The position numbers and the translations under genes are program-made. A stretch of 26,193 nt of DNA from UPXZ01 sp964541615 (GTDB lineage: Bacteria > Bacteroidota > Bacteroidia > Bacteroidales > Paludibacteraceae), in assembly GCA_964541615.1 (NCBI GenBank), contig CAZIRA010000029.1, positions 1 to 26,193 of the forward strand. The letters run 5' to 3'. Shown here one piece after another: positions 1 through 7,349 of the stretch; the stretch's first letter is position 1, and every line of letters begins with the position of its first letter. The notes below the pieces were generated by a model that saw only the letters and a list, made by a program, of their open reading frames with translations, made no database searches and had not been told where the DNA came from.

Positions 1-95
1 GGGATAATCTGCATACTGAGGAATTATCTATTTGCAATAAGACAAGAAAAAAAACAATAAATCATTATTAATAAAACAAGTCTAATGCTCTAATA

Positions 96-146
96 TTCCC
101 CCTTTAGAGCATGTCCCGAACTTGTTTCGGGAGGGTTAGGGGGCAG
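96..146. repeat. GC-rich palindromic intergenic element, interrupted copy
   Basis: The outer halves, TTCCCCCTTTAG at 96-107 and GAGGGTTAGGGGGCAG at 131-146, match the element copies at 14058-14083 and 14187-14211. Between them lies a second palindrome, CCCGAA (115-120) with TTCGGG (126-131), so one repeat appears to sit inside another. The element ends 15 bases before the GH16 start. Bases 1-95 hold no gene I can support. Confidence 0.6.
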
Positions 147-161
147 ACATTTCTTTAACTC

Positions 162-1307
162 ATGAAAAAAATGAATTACCTTTTAATCTTAACATTGCTA
201 CTGCTGGCTAACTGCGGCAGTAAAAATGGAACCGGCACTGAGGAACCTAAGCCCAACACGCCTGTTGTTTGGACATTTTCACCTGAAACTCTCGCTGATT
301 TTTCCGCTGACGGCGGATCGCAGATGATCACGATCACCACCAATGCAGAATGGAAAGTTACTTCGGATCAGACCTGGTGCACCACCTCAGCAACTGGCGG
401 ATTTCCAACCGGTTCGTTTTTCAATGTAATTGTTGGGAAAAATCCTACCGACAAAGTGAGAACCGCAACACTCACATTCACCGCAAAAGAAACTACCAAG
501 AAAATTTCAGTAAAACAAACTGCCGGAACCGGACAAACCGGTGGTACAGGAGAGCACAGCGGATTTGTTCCTACGGGATATAACCTGGTTTGGTGGGACG
601 AATTCAATGATGCAAAACTTGGTAATGGCAAAAATCCGCTACCGAATGAGTCAATCTGGTGGTATGAAACGGGTGCAAACGGATGGGGAAATAATGAAAT
701 TCAAAACTATGTTCCCGGATTTTATGGAACAGATACGAGTGCCGTTATTTCTAACGGAACTTTAAAAATCATTGCAAAAAGAAGAGCTTCCGAAGTTATT
801 TCCATCCGAATGAATTCAAAAGACAGCTGGCTGTACGGTTATTTTGAAGCCCGGCTGAAAGTTCCGGTTGGTAAAGGAACCTGGCCTGCATTCTGGATGA
901 TGCCGAAAAACTTCAACAAATGGCCTTTGGATGGCGAAATTGACATTATGGAGCACGTGGGATATGATCAGAATGTGATTCACGCTTCGGTGCATACAGA
1001 AGCCTATAACCACAAAATTGGAACGCAGAAAAGTGCACAAAAAACTGTTCCTACTGCATCTACGGAATTTCACGTATATGCTGTGGAATGGACGTCATCC
1101 TACATCAAAGGATTTGTGGATGGAGTGGAATATTTCCGTTTCTCTAACGATAATCAAAACAATAAAAACACCTGGCCTTTCACTGCTCCATTTTACCTGA
1201 AATTAAACCTGGCATGGGGAGGCGACTGGGGCGGTGCGCAAGGGATAGATCCTGCTGCTCTTCCTGCAACTTATGAGATTGACTACGTGAGAGTTTACCA
1301 AAAATAG
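162..1307 (+). CDS. GH16 endo-beta-glucanase lipoprotein with BACON domain
   Basis: This is a predicted surface or periplasmic lipoprotein that hydrolyses beta-1,3 or mixed-linkage glucans such as laminarin or lichenan. A hydrophobic leader ends in LLLANC, so Cys18 is the likely lipidated residue; Asn at -1 is unusual for a lipobox. Residues about 40-122 form a BACON-type beta-sandwich, common in Bacteroidota glycan enzymes. A Gly/Thr-rich linker follows, then a GH16 catalytic domain from about residue 138 to the C-terminus at 381. The signature EIDIME occupies 259-264, giving nucleophile Glu259, assisting Asp261 and acid/base Glu264. The ATG at 162 keeps the full leader; an alternative ATG lies at 171. 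The GH3 gene follows by 67 bases on the same strand, and together they would take a beta-glucan to glucose. Exact linkage specificity cannot be read from the motif. Confidence 0.93.
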   Translation: MKKMNYLLILTLLLLANCGSKNGTGTEEPKPNTPVVWTFSPETLADFSADGGSQMITITTNAEWKVTSDQTWCTTSATGGFPTGSFFNVIVGKNPTDKVRTATLTFTAKETTKKISVKQTAGTGQTGGTGEHSGFVPTGYNLVWWDEFNDAKLGNGKNPLPNESIWWYETGANGWGNNEIQNYVPGFYGTDTSAVISNGTLKIIAKRRASEVISIRMNSKDSWLYGYFEARLKVPVGKGTWPAFWMMPKNFNKWPLDGEIDIMEHVGYDQNVIHASVHTEAYNHKIGTQKSAQKTVPTASTEFHVYAVEWTSSYIKGFVDGVEYFRFSNDNQNNKNTWPFTAPFYLKLNLAWGGDWGGAQGIDPAALPATYEIDYVRVYQK

Positions 1308-1374
1308 GGTTTCAATTTTTCAATGCTAAAACAAAAAAAAATATCTATAAAAACACGAAAAAAAACAATTCATT

Positions 1375-3717
1375 ATGAACAAGAAAATTGGAATTTTACT
1401 GCTGGCGGCTGTTTTTGTGCTTATCGGCTGTAATCAAAAGAAATCGGGAGAAAACCTGGATTCCTCCATCGAGAAGAAAATTGACAAAATCATGGCGGAT
1501 ATGACGCTCGAAGAAAAAGTTGGTCAGATGGCACAATTTACGCTCGACGTAATCGGCAAAGGACCAAACGTTTTTTCAAGTGACGAACCTTTCCAGATTG
1601 ATCAGGCTATGCTCGATACCGTTATTGGAAAATACAAAGTTGGATCCATCCTCAATACTGCAAACAACCGTGCCCGCACTCCCGAAGTTTGGGAATACAT
1701 TGTCCGCACCATTCAGGAAAGAGCTATCAAAGAGACCGGAATTCCGGTTATCTACGGAATTGACTCCAACCACGGAACGACCTATACTGCCGGCGGTACA
1801 TTTTTTCCACAGGAAATTGGAATGGCCGCAACTTTCAATACTGCATTGACCGAAGAAGGCTCAAGAATTTCGGCTTACGAAACACGTGCCAGCAATATTC
1901 CCTGGACATTTAATCCTACTATGGACCTCGGCCGTGATGCCCGTTGGTCACGCCAGTGGGAAAGTTATGGTGAAGATCCTTACCTGAATGCCCGCATGGC
2001 CGTTGCATCAGTAAAAGGTTTCCAGGGACCCGACCACAACAACATTGGACGCGATTATATTGCAGCTTGTATCAAGCACTACATGGGATATGGTGTGCCC
2101 GTTTCCGGTAAAGATCGTACACCGGCAGTTATTTCTGAAAGCGAACTTCGTGAAAAATTCTTCGAGCCTTTCAGGGCTTCTATTGTTGAAGGAAAAGCAC
2201 TCTCCCTGATGGTGAACTCGGCTATTATCAACGGCGTTTCTACCCACGCCGACCACCGGTTGATAACAGAATGGGTGAAAAATGAATTGAATTTTGATGG
2301 AGTAATCGTATCCGACTGGGCCGACATACCTAACCTTTTCAATCGCGACCACATTGCTGCTGATTACAGAGGCGCTGTAAAAGCAGCTATCAATGCCGGC
2401 GTTGATATGGTGATGGAGCCTTACAATGTTGCTTTCTGCCCTACCCTGGTACAACTTGTAAAAGACAAAGAAGTTCCGATGAGCCGTATCGACGATGCCG
2501 TAAGACGCGTACTGCGCATGAAATTCAGATTGGGACTTTTCGACCGTCCAAATTGGAGCGTAGCAGATTATCCAAAATTTGCAAGCAAAGAGCATGAAGC
2601 GGCCGCTAAAAAAGCTGCTGACGAATCAATTACTTTGCTGAAAAACGTGAATAATACTCTTCCTTTGAAACAAGGTGCACGAATTCTGGTCACAGGACCA
2701 AACGCCAATTCAATGCGCACGCTGAACGGTGGTTGGAGTTATTCCTGGCAGGGTGAAAAAACCGAAGAATTTGCTCAGGGATACAACACAATTCTGGAAG
2801 CCATGAGGAATAAATTCGGCGAAGGCAATGTAAGATATGCTGCCGGAGTGGAATACAAAATGGATGGACAATATTTTGAAGAACTTCCTCCGCAAATCGG
2901 ACAGGCAGTAGCAGCTGCATCAGGAGTAGATTACATTGTACTTTGCGTGGGTGAAAATTCCTATTGCGAAACTCCCGGAAATCTCGACGAACTAACACTC
3001 TCCGAAAATCAGATTGATCTGGCTAAAGCACTTGTAAAAACAGGCAAACCGGTAATTCTGGTACTCAACGAAGGCCGTCCGAGGCTAATACGTAAAATTG
3101 AACCTGAGATGAAAGCAGTCATTCAGTTGTATTTACCCGGAAATTACGGTGCCGATGCACTGGCCGATATCCTTGCAGGCGATGTAAATCCAAGCGGAAA
3201 ACTGCCTTACACCTATCCAAAATACGAACAGGGACTTCTCACTTACGACCACAAACCAAGTCAGAATATCTCCGGAAAAATGGAAGGCGCTTATGATTAC
3301 GGTGCTCAGACTTCGGTTCAGTATCCGTTCGGATTTGGATTAAGCTATACTACTTTTGAATACTCAAATCTCTCTGTGGATAAAAAAGAATTTATTTCCG
3401 GCGACAGTCTGACGGTAAGCGTAGATGTGAAAAACACCGGAAGCGTGATTGGGAAAGAAGCGGTGATGCTTTTCAGCAGTGATTTGGTGGCAAGTCTCAC
3501 GCCTGACGTTAGACGTTTGCGCTCTTTTGAAAAAATCGAGTTGAACCCCGGCGAATCTAAAACGGTGAAATTAAGTATTTCTGCCGATGACCTTGCATTT
3601 GTGAATGAACTTGGAAAATGGACGCTTGAAGAAGGCGATTTCCGTCTGCAAGTTGGCAATCAGGTAGATGTGGTAAAATGTACCGCTACAAAAGTATGGA
3701 CTACACCAAATAAATAA
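1375..3717 (+). CDS. GH3 beta-glucosidase lipoprotein
   Basis: The product releases glucose from the non-reducing ends of beta-glucan oligosaccharides. It starts with a signal peptide ending in VLIGC, so Cys19 is the predicted lipid anchor. The N-terminal GH3 barrel includes IKHYMGYG and the nucleophile motif DGVIVSDWAD, with Asp314 as the catalytic residue. A GH3_C alpha/beta sandwich follows, with ITLLKNVNNTLPL at its beginning and the PYTYPKY and YPFGFGLSYT motifs near its end. The last roughly 110 residues form a fibronectin-III-like domain. At 780 residues it has the normal length for the BglX-like, three-domain GH3 group. It lies 67 bases after the GH16 gene and is followed by a strong hairpin, so the pair is probably one transcription unit. 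The neighbouring SusC/SusD genes expected of a polysaccharide utilisation locus are not in the window. Confidence 0.93.
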   Translation: MNKKIGILLLAAVFVLIGCNQKKSGENLDSSIEKKIDKIMADMTLEEKVGQMAQFTLDVIGKGPNVFSSDEPFQIDQAMLDTVIGKYKVGSILNTANNRARTPEVWEYIVRTIQERAIKETGIPVIYGIDSNHGTTYTAGGTFFPQEIGMAATFNTALTEEGSRISAYETRASNIPWTFNPTMDLGRDARWSRQWESYGEDPYLNARMAVASVKGFQGPDHNNIGRDYIAACIKHYMGYGVPVSGKDRTPAVISESELREKFFEPFRASIVEGKALSLMVNSAIINGVSTHADHRLITEWVKNELNFDGVIVSDWADIPNLFNRDHIAADYRGAVKAAINAGVDMVMEPYNVAFCPTLVQLVKDKEVPMSRIDDAVRRVLRMKFRLGLFDRPNWSVADYPKFASKEHEAAAKKAADESITLLKNVNNTLPLKQGARILVTGPNANSMRTLNGGWSYSWQGEKTEEFAQGYNTILEAMRNKFGEGNVRYAAGVEYKMDGQYFEELPPQIGQAVAAASGVDYIVLCVGENSYCETPGNLDELTLSENQIDLAKALVKTGKPVILVLNEGRPRLIRKIEPEMKAVIQLYLPGNYGADALADILAGDVNPSGKLPYTYPKYEQGLLTYDHKPSQNISGKMEGAYDYGAQTSVQYPFGFGLSYTTFEYSNLSVDKKEFISGDSLTVSVDVKNTGSVIGKEAVMLFSSDLVASLTPDVRRLRSFEKIELNPGESKTVKLSISADDLAFVNELGKWTLEEGDFRLQVGNQVDVVKCTATKVWTTPNK

Positions 3718-3732
3718 TCAAATTTATAGAAT

Positions 3733-3770
3733 TAAAAATCAGCAGTTTTGGATGAAACTGCTGATTTTTA
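3733..3770. terminator. Bidirectional intrinsic terminator after GH3
   Basis: AAAAATCAGCAGTTT at 3734-3748 is perfectly complementary to 3755-3769, with one further T-A pair outside and a six-base loop. It is followed by T-rich sequence on the plus strand and preceded by A-rich sequence. It can end the GH3 transcript and also the minus-strand transcript coming from the esterase and pseudogene side. Confidence 0.88.
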
Positions 3771-3778
3771 TTTTTTTG

Positions 3779-4026
3779 CCGGAATAATGGTTTGGATAGC
3801 TTGCGTACCACCAAATTCCAGTATACACATTCGGTAGCTTTTTCATCCGCTCCAAATCAACTCACGATTACTCACCGGCTTTATCAGGATTTACCAGGTC
3901 AGGCACAATCGCCTTAACCGTCGATGTTTCACCATTTCCGGCATGTTGGTCATATTTGTCTTTTCGAGTGAGTGCTTCTGCTTTTTTCTGCACTTCCTGA
4001 TCATAAGATGGTTTGAACCACCGGAG
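3779..4026 (-). pseudogene. Decayed creatininase-family amidohydrolase fragment
   Basis: Read on the minus strand directly after the esterase's double stop (TAA TAA), one frame gives a creatininase-like C-terminal part. It contains DQHAGNGETSTV followed by VPDLVNPDKAGE, then TAA at 3868-3870, one codon, TGA at 3862-3864, and then VDLERMKKLPNVYTGIWWYA and SYPNHYSG up to about 3779. The HAG..ETS segment and the VYTGIWWYA..PNHY segment are conserved features I associate with creatinine amidohydrolase-family proteins of Bacteroidota, and their order and spacing fit. The N-terminal half is absent and the C-terminus is cut at the GH3 terminator. Because both flanking segments stay in one frame, the inactivation is by nonsense changes and terminal loss, not frameshift. 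The family call comes from memory of motifs. Confidence 0.6.
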
Positions 4027-4029
4027 TTA

Positions 4030-4929
4030 TTATTTTCCGTACCTGAATATCCAATCCGAAATCTCTGAATTCATTTTTACGCGGGTAGTATTGCTGATAT
4101 TATTGAAAGAGTGATCGGCACTTTCTATGGTATAAAGTTTATGAACTACACCTTTATTCTTCAATTCCGCTTCAAAAGCCACAACGGTCTGATAAGCGAC
4201 CAATTCATCGTTCGTACCGTGAATCATCAGCGTAGGAATATTTTTGATTTGAGTGATCGGACTGATTTTCCTGAAATTTTCAGGCACCGGCTGACCTTCT
4301 ATGTAATCGGCATCCGCCAATTGCTCCAGTGTAAGTATCAGCATAGGCATAAAAACGGAATAACCTTGAATCATTTTGAGGTATTGCTCGTCATAAAGAT
4401 TCGTAGGACCGGATATGGAAACAACACCACCAATAGCACCTCGAGAATCACTTGTGTAGCCGTACATCAGCGACATATGACCTCCTGCGCTGTGTCCGCC
4501 AATGATAATTTTGCTTTTTCTGGTCTGCCATTTGTCCGAATTATCGATGCAGTATTTCACAACTTTGTCAATATCTTCCATTAATTGTGTGTTGTGTACG
4601 CTTGACGAAACATACCGGTAATTCATATTCACACTGGCAATTCCTCTTGCCAGAAGTGTGTCCTGCATACTTGTAAATATCGATTTGTCGCCAGAAATCC
4701 ATGCTCCGCCGTGAATCAAAATTACAATCGGTGTTTCAGCTGTGCGATTTGCAGGAAGATATACATCCATTTTGTTTCTTGCATCAGTTCCGTACGTTAA
4801 ATTAATCAATTTATGCGCCTGATCCGCAGGCAACTGATTAATTTCAGTATCTTTTTCGCATCCTGCCATGCTTAAACCGATTATAAACAGGATAAGCAGT
4901 TTGGCAATCAGATGATTTTTCATAATCAT
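4030..4929 (-). CDS. Alpha/beta-hydrolase (esterase/lipase) lipoprotein
   Basis: This is a predicted envelope-anchored carboxylesterase of the BD-FAE / hormone-sensitive-lipase type. The leader ends LSMAGC, making Cys24 the lipid site. The oxyanion motif HGGAW lies at 73-77, the nucleophile elbow GHSAGG at 145-150 with Ser147, and the remaining triad is probably Asp241 (in HGTNDE) and His273 (in ADHSF). The length of 299 residues is normal. The ATG at 4929 is followed by another at 4923; both give the same leader. It lies 27 bases after the polysaccharide deacetylase on the same strand, suggesting a shared transcript. A role in removing acetyl or feruloyl esters from glycans would fit the neighbouring glucanases and deacetylase, but the substrate is not evident. 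Confidence 0.85.
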   Translation of the reverse strand: MIMKNHLIAKLLILFIIGLSMAGCEKDTEINQLPADQAHKLINLTYGTDARNKMDVYLPANRTAETPIVILIHGGAWISGDKSIFTSMQDTLLARGIASVNMNYRYVSSSVHNTQLMEDIDKVVKYCIDNSDKWQTRKSKIIIGGHSAGGHMSLMYGYTSDSRGAIGGVVSISGPTNLYDEQYLKMIQGYSVFMPMLILTLEQLADADYIEGQPVPENFRKISPITQIKNIPTLMIHGTNDELVAYQTVVAFEAELKNKGVVHKLYTIESADHSFNNISNTTRVKMNSEISDWIFRYGK

Positions 4930-4956
4930 AATTCCTTAATTTAAATGGTCAATTAT

Positions 4957-5796
4957 TTATCTTCGGCTAAATGTTTTTTCCATTGCCCGGAGCAGGCTTT
5001 GAGGTTTCCATTCAGGAGCAATCATCCGTCTGACTGACTGAATAGGGTTTATCGAATCTTGTTTTGTAGAAAGTATAAATGACATTTTGAAATAATCGTT
5101 CATTTGCGCAGTTGTTCTTTCATTGGTCAATCCGTAAGGGTATGCAAAATATTCAACCGGTTTTCCGACAATTTCCTCTAATTTCTTTTTGGGTTCAATC
5201 ACATTTTCCCGCAAAACAGAGTCATTGTCGTACTTTGTGGCACGCGTATGATCCCAGCTGTGGAAACCGATGGTATGACCTTTTGTAGCCAGTTCTGCCA
5301 ACTGTTCGGTAGTCATATAGTTTTTCTTGTTGTAGGTTATAGTCATAATGAAAAACACACCTTTGAAACCGTATTTCTCCATCACAGGTGCTCCAATAGT
5401 GAAATGTTCCACGCGTGAATCATCAAAGGTAATCATCACCGGTTTTTCAGGCAATTCTGCATTGTAAACCAGGTATTCGTAGTATTGATCCGGGCTGATA
5501 CTGCGATAACCGCTGTCTGCCAGCGCCTTCATATGTGCTTCAAATGTGGCCGGAGTTACGGTGTATTCATCGTTTCGTCCATTTTCTATGCGGTGGTAGC
5601 AGATTACCGGAACTTGTTTCTTTGCATATATTTCAGTTGCCGAATTGGCTTTCCTGTCAGCTGAATCAGACACTTCTACCCCATTCTCTACTGCCATTTT
5701 GCTACTGTCGCTTTCTGTTTTTTGCGCTGTTTTATTGCAAGAAGTAAAAGATAATATTGAAATAAAAATACCGATAAAAAAGAAAATTCTTTTCAT
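4957..5796 (-). CDS. Polysaccharide deacetylase (CE4) lipoprotein
   Basis: This is a carbohydrate esterase family 4 (NodB homology) enzyme that would remove N- or O-acetyl groups from an envelope or extracellular polysaccharide. The leader ends ILSFTSC, with Cys20 as lipid anchor, and a hydrophilic linker runs to about residue 60. NodB motif 1 is TFDDS at 123-127, with Asp125 as likely base and Asp126 as metal ligand; the last position is Ser where Gly is usual. Motif 2 is HSWDH with metal ligands His179 and His183. A YPYG motif at about 219-222 corresponds to motif 3. The organisation resembles PgaB/IcaB-like enzymes lacking extra domains. It sits between the MFS gene (39-base gap) and the esterase (27-base gap). 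Confidence 0.88.
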   Translation of the reverse strand: MKRIFFFIGIFISILSFTSCNKTAQKTESDSSKMAVENGVEVSDSADRKANSATEIYAKKQVPVICYHRIENGRNDEYTVTPATFEAHMKALADSGYRSISPDQYYEYLVYNAELPEKPVMITFDDSRVEHFTIGAPVMEKYGFKGVFFIMTITYNKKNYMTTEQLAELATKGHTIGFHSWDHTRATKYDNDSVLRENVIEPKKKLEEIVGKPVEYFAYPYGLTNERTTAQMNDYFKMSFILSTKQDSINPIQSVRRMIAPEWKPQSLLRAMEKTFSRR

Positions 5797-5835
5797 AAAA
5801 AGGTTGAAATTGATTAAATTAAGTTGTTTTTAGTA

Positions 5836-7080
5836 TTAATTTTTGTTGAAAATCATGCTTTTAGACTCTGTTCTGAAATCGCTGTATCTGGTCAGGAAAT
5901 AGATTAAAATCAGTACACATACGCCAATCATAACACCGAAAACCATGAAACTGTTTTCTTTCGTCAGCACAGTTGTCAACGAAAAAAGTCCGGTACCTAA
6001 CAGAATAAAGACAAAATTCATCATATTCAGATAAGCAATCGTATCGCCGCGCTTTCTGCCCAAATCCGAATACTGCATCATCGCCATGCACGGAACCTGG
6101 AATACTCCTGCTATAAATGCAAAAATTGTGACTAAAATGATGAAACCAACAAATGAAAGCGGTAGAACCAGCATTGCTGCAAGTGACAAAATCATACCCA
6201 AAAGAGCCGGAATAATCAAGCCTTTTCTCACTTTTTCTCCCGAATAATGTCCTGTCACAGACGTTCCAAGCGCTATTCCAACTGCTGCAAAAGCCATCAC
6301 CATTCCGGTAGCTGAATTGGAAACGCCGTACACATTTTTGCAATGAATGATTGTATTCATCTGCACCATGTTGGATATCAGCCAAAATCCGGACGAACCC
6401 AATACTGCACTATTTACCAATAGGTGCTGCTTGGCAAAAAGGTAATTTTCCTTTACAAATTTGATTGGATTCAGCGTCTCGGAACCGCTGCTCTCAGCCG
6501 GAAGTTCGTTGGTTCGAATGGTTTTTGCAGAAAAATATCCCAACAATGCCACTCCCAGAATCACCAAAGAAAACAACCAGATAGAATAATTATCAGAAAC
6601 CACCGAAGCGGTTAAAGTACCGAGTAAAATTCCCAAAAAAGCCATGGTTTCAAACAGTCCGCTTCCAAACGAAGCTCCTTTTTCACCACCGATATCGCGG
6701 ATTAAACTATATTTTGAAGGAGAATAGAGACTGCTCTGCGTTCCCATCAGAAGCATTGCTGCAATAGCCAAACCAATCCACTGGAAGTAAAAAGCGATAC
6801 ACGCCACGGCCATAATTGGAATTTCCACAAGCTTCAGGATACGGAAAATCTTCAATTTGGAATAACGAACCGAAAGCCTGCCTCCGATGGGTGAAAAAAG
6901 CAGGTATGGAAAAACCAGGCACGATCCAATGATAGAAATCAGCTGAGAATGAGTCATCCACGATGGCAATGCCCAAACTATCGCTACAAAAATGATTGAA
7001 TTTTTCAGGAAATTATCGTTGAACACTCCAAAAAAATTGCAGATAAACAGGGAAAACCACTTACTCAACTTTTGACGCAT
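5836..7080 (-). CDS. MFS transporter, LplT-like
   Basis: This 414-residue integral membrane protein has about twelve hydrophobic segments. The N-terminal NFFGVFNDNFLKN sequence is typical of the LplT (lysophospholipid flippase) branch of the major facilitator superfamily, in which the transporter often accompanies or is fused to acyltransferases. No acyltransferase is present here. Instead the downstream genes encode a deacetylase and an esterase lipoprotein. A matching promoter box lies at 7106-7113, so this is probably the first gene of a three-gene operon. Substrate is uncertain: lysophospholipid import is the family precedent, but Bacteroidota members are little studied. Confidence 0.8.
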   Translation of the reverse strand: MRQKLSKWFSLFICNFFGVFNDNFLKNSIIFVAIVWALPSWMTHSQLISIIGSCLVFPYLLFSPIGGRLSVRYSKLKIFRILKLVEIPIMAVACIAFYFQWIGLAIAAMLLMGTQSSLYSPSKYSLIRDIGGEKGASFGSGLFETMAFLGILLGTLTASVVSDNYSIWLFSLVILGVALLGYFSAKTIRTNELPAESSGSETLNPIKFVKENYLFAKQHLLVNSAVLGSSGFWLISNMVQMNTIIHCKNVYGVSNSATGMVMAFAAVGIALGTSVTGHYSGEKVRKGLIIPALLGMILSLAAMLVLPLSFVGFIILVTIFAFIAGVFQVPCMAMMQYSDLGRKRGDTIAYLNMMNFVFILLGTGLFSLTTVLTKENSFMVFGVMIGVCVLILIYFLTRYSDFRTESKSMIFNKN

Positions 7081-7105
7081 ACTACTCCGATAGCTAATAA
7101 TCGTG

Positions 7106-7113
7106 CAAAATTA
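7106..7113 (-). promoter_or_regulatory. TAnnTTTG -7 box for the MFS operon
   Basis: On the minus strand the sequence reads TAATTTTG, a perfect match to the Bacteroidota sigma-ABfr -7 consensus. It lies 25 bases upstream of the MFS ATG. No clear TTTG element is seen at the -33 position. Confidence 0.6.
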
Positions 7114-7291
7114 CTAATTGAATTCACATTGCCGCCTTATCGGTGAAAATTTTAACAAAAAAGAATCTAATTAGAACAAAACACCTGTAAAAAACGTTTT
7201 TAACATATTGATAAAAACTTCGGTTAACTATTGTTTTTTTAGTATAGTTTTTGATGTGTTTTCCTGAAAATTGGAAAATTAACACATTAAA

Positions 7292-7342
7292 GTTAAATAT
7301 ACTTAAATGTTAAATTAACATTTCCATTTAGATTTAACTTTG
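7292..7342 (+). promoter_or_regulatory. rprX promoter with TTAA-rich putative operator
   Basis: TAACTTTG at 7335-7342 matches the -7 consensus TAnnTTTG and ends only seven bases before the rprX ATG at 7350, so the transcript should have almost no leader. Upstream, GTTAAAT occurs at 7292-7298 and again at 7309-7315, the second inside the perfect palindrome TGTTAAATTAACA (7308-7320). Repeats in this position could be binding sites for an OmpR-type regulator such as RprY itself. That link is inference. The rest of the 7081-7349 gap is AT-rich with no further feature I can name. Confidence 0.5.
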
Positions 7343-7349
7343 CAAAAGA

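Noticed and set aside
2008..2595. Long minus-strand open frame (195 codons) inside the GH3 gene
   Set aside because: It is the mirror of a well-supported GH3 coding region, with no recognisable motif, and is explained by codon bias.
162..3717. Complete polysaccharide utilisation locus
   Set aside because: Only the two hydrolases are present in the window; SusC, SusD and a regulator would have to lie to the left of base 1 and cannot be claimed.
7280..7330. Fur- or FNR-like box upstream of rprX
   Set aside because: The TTAA-rich palindrome does not match either consensus beyond base composition.
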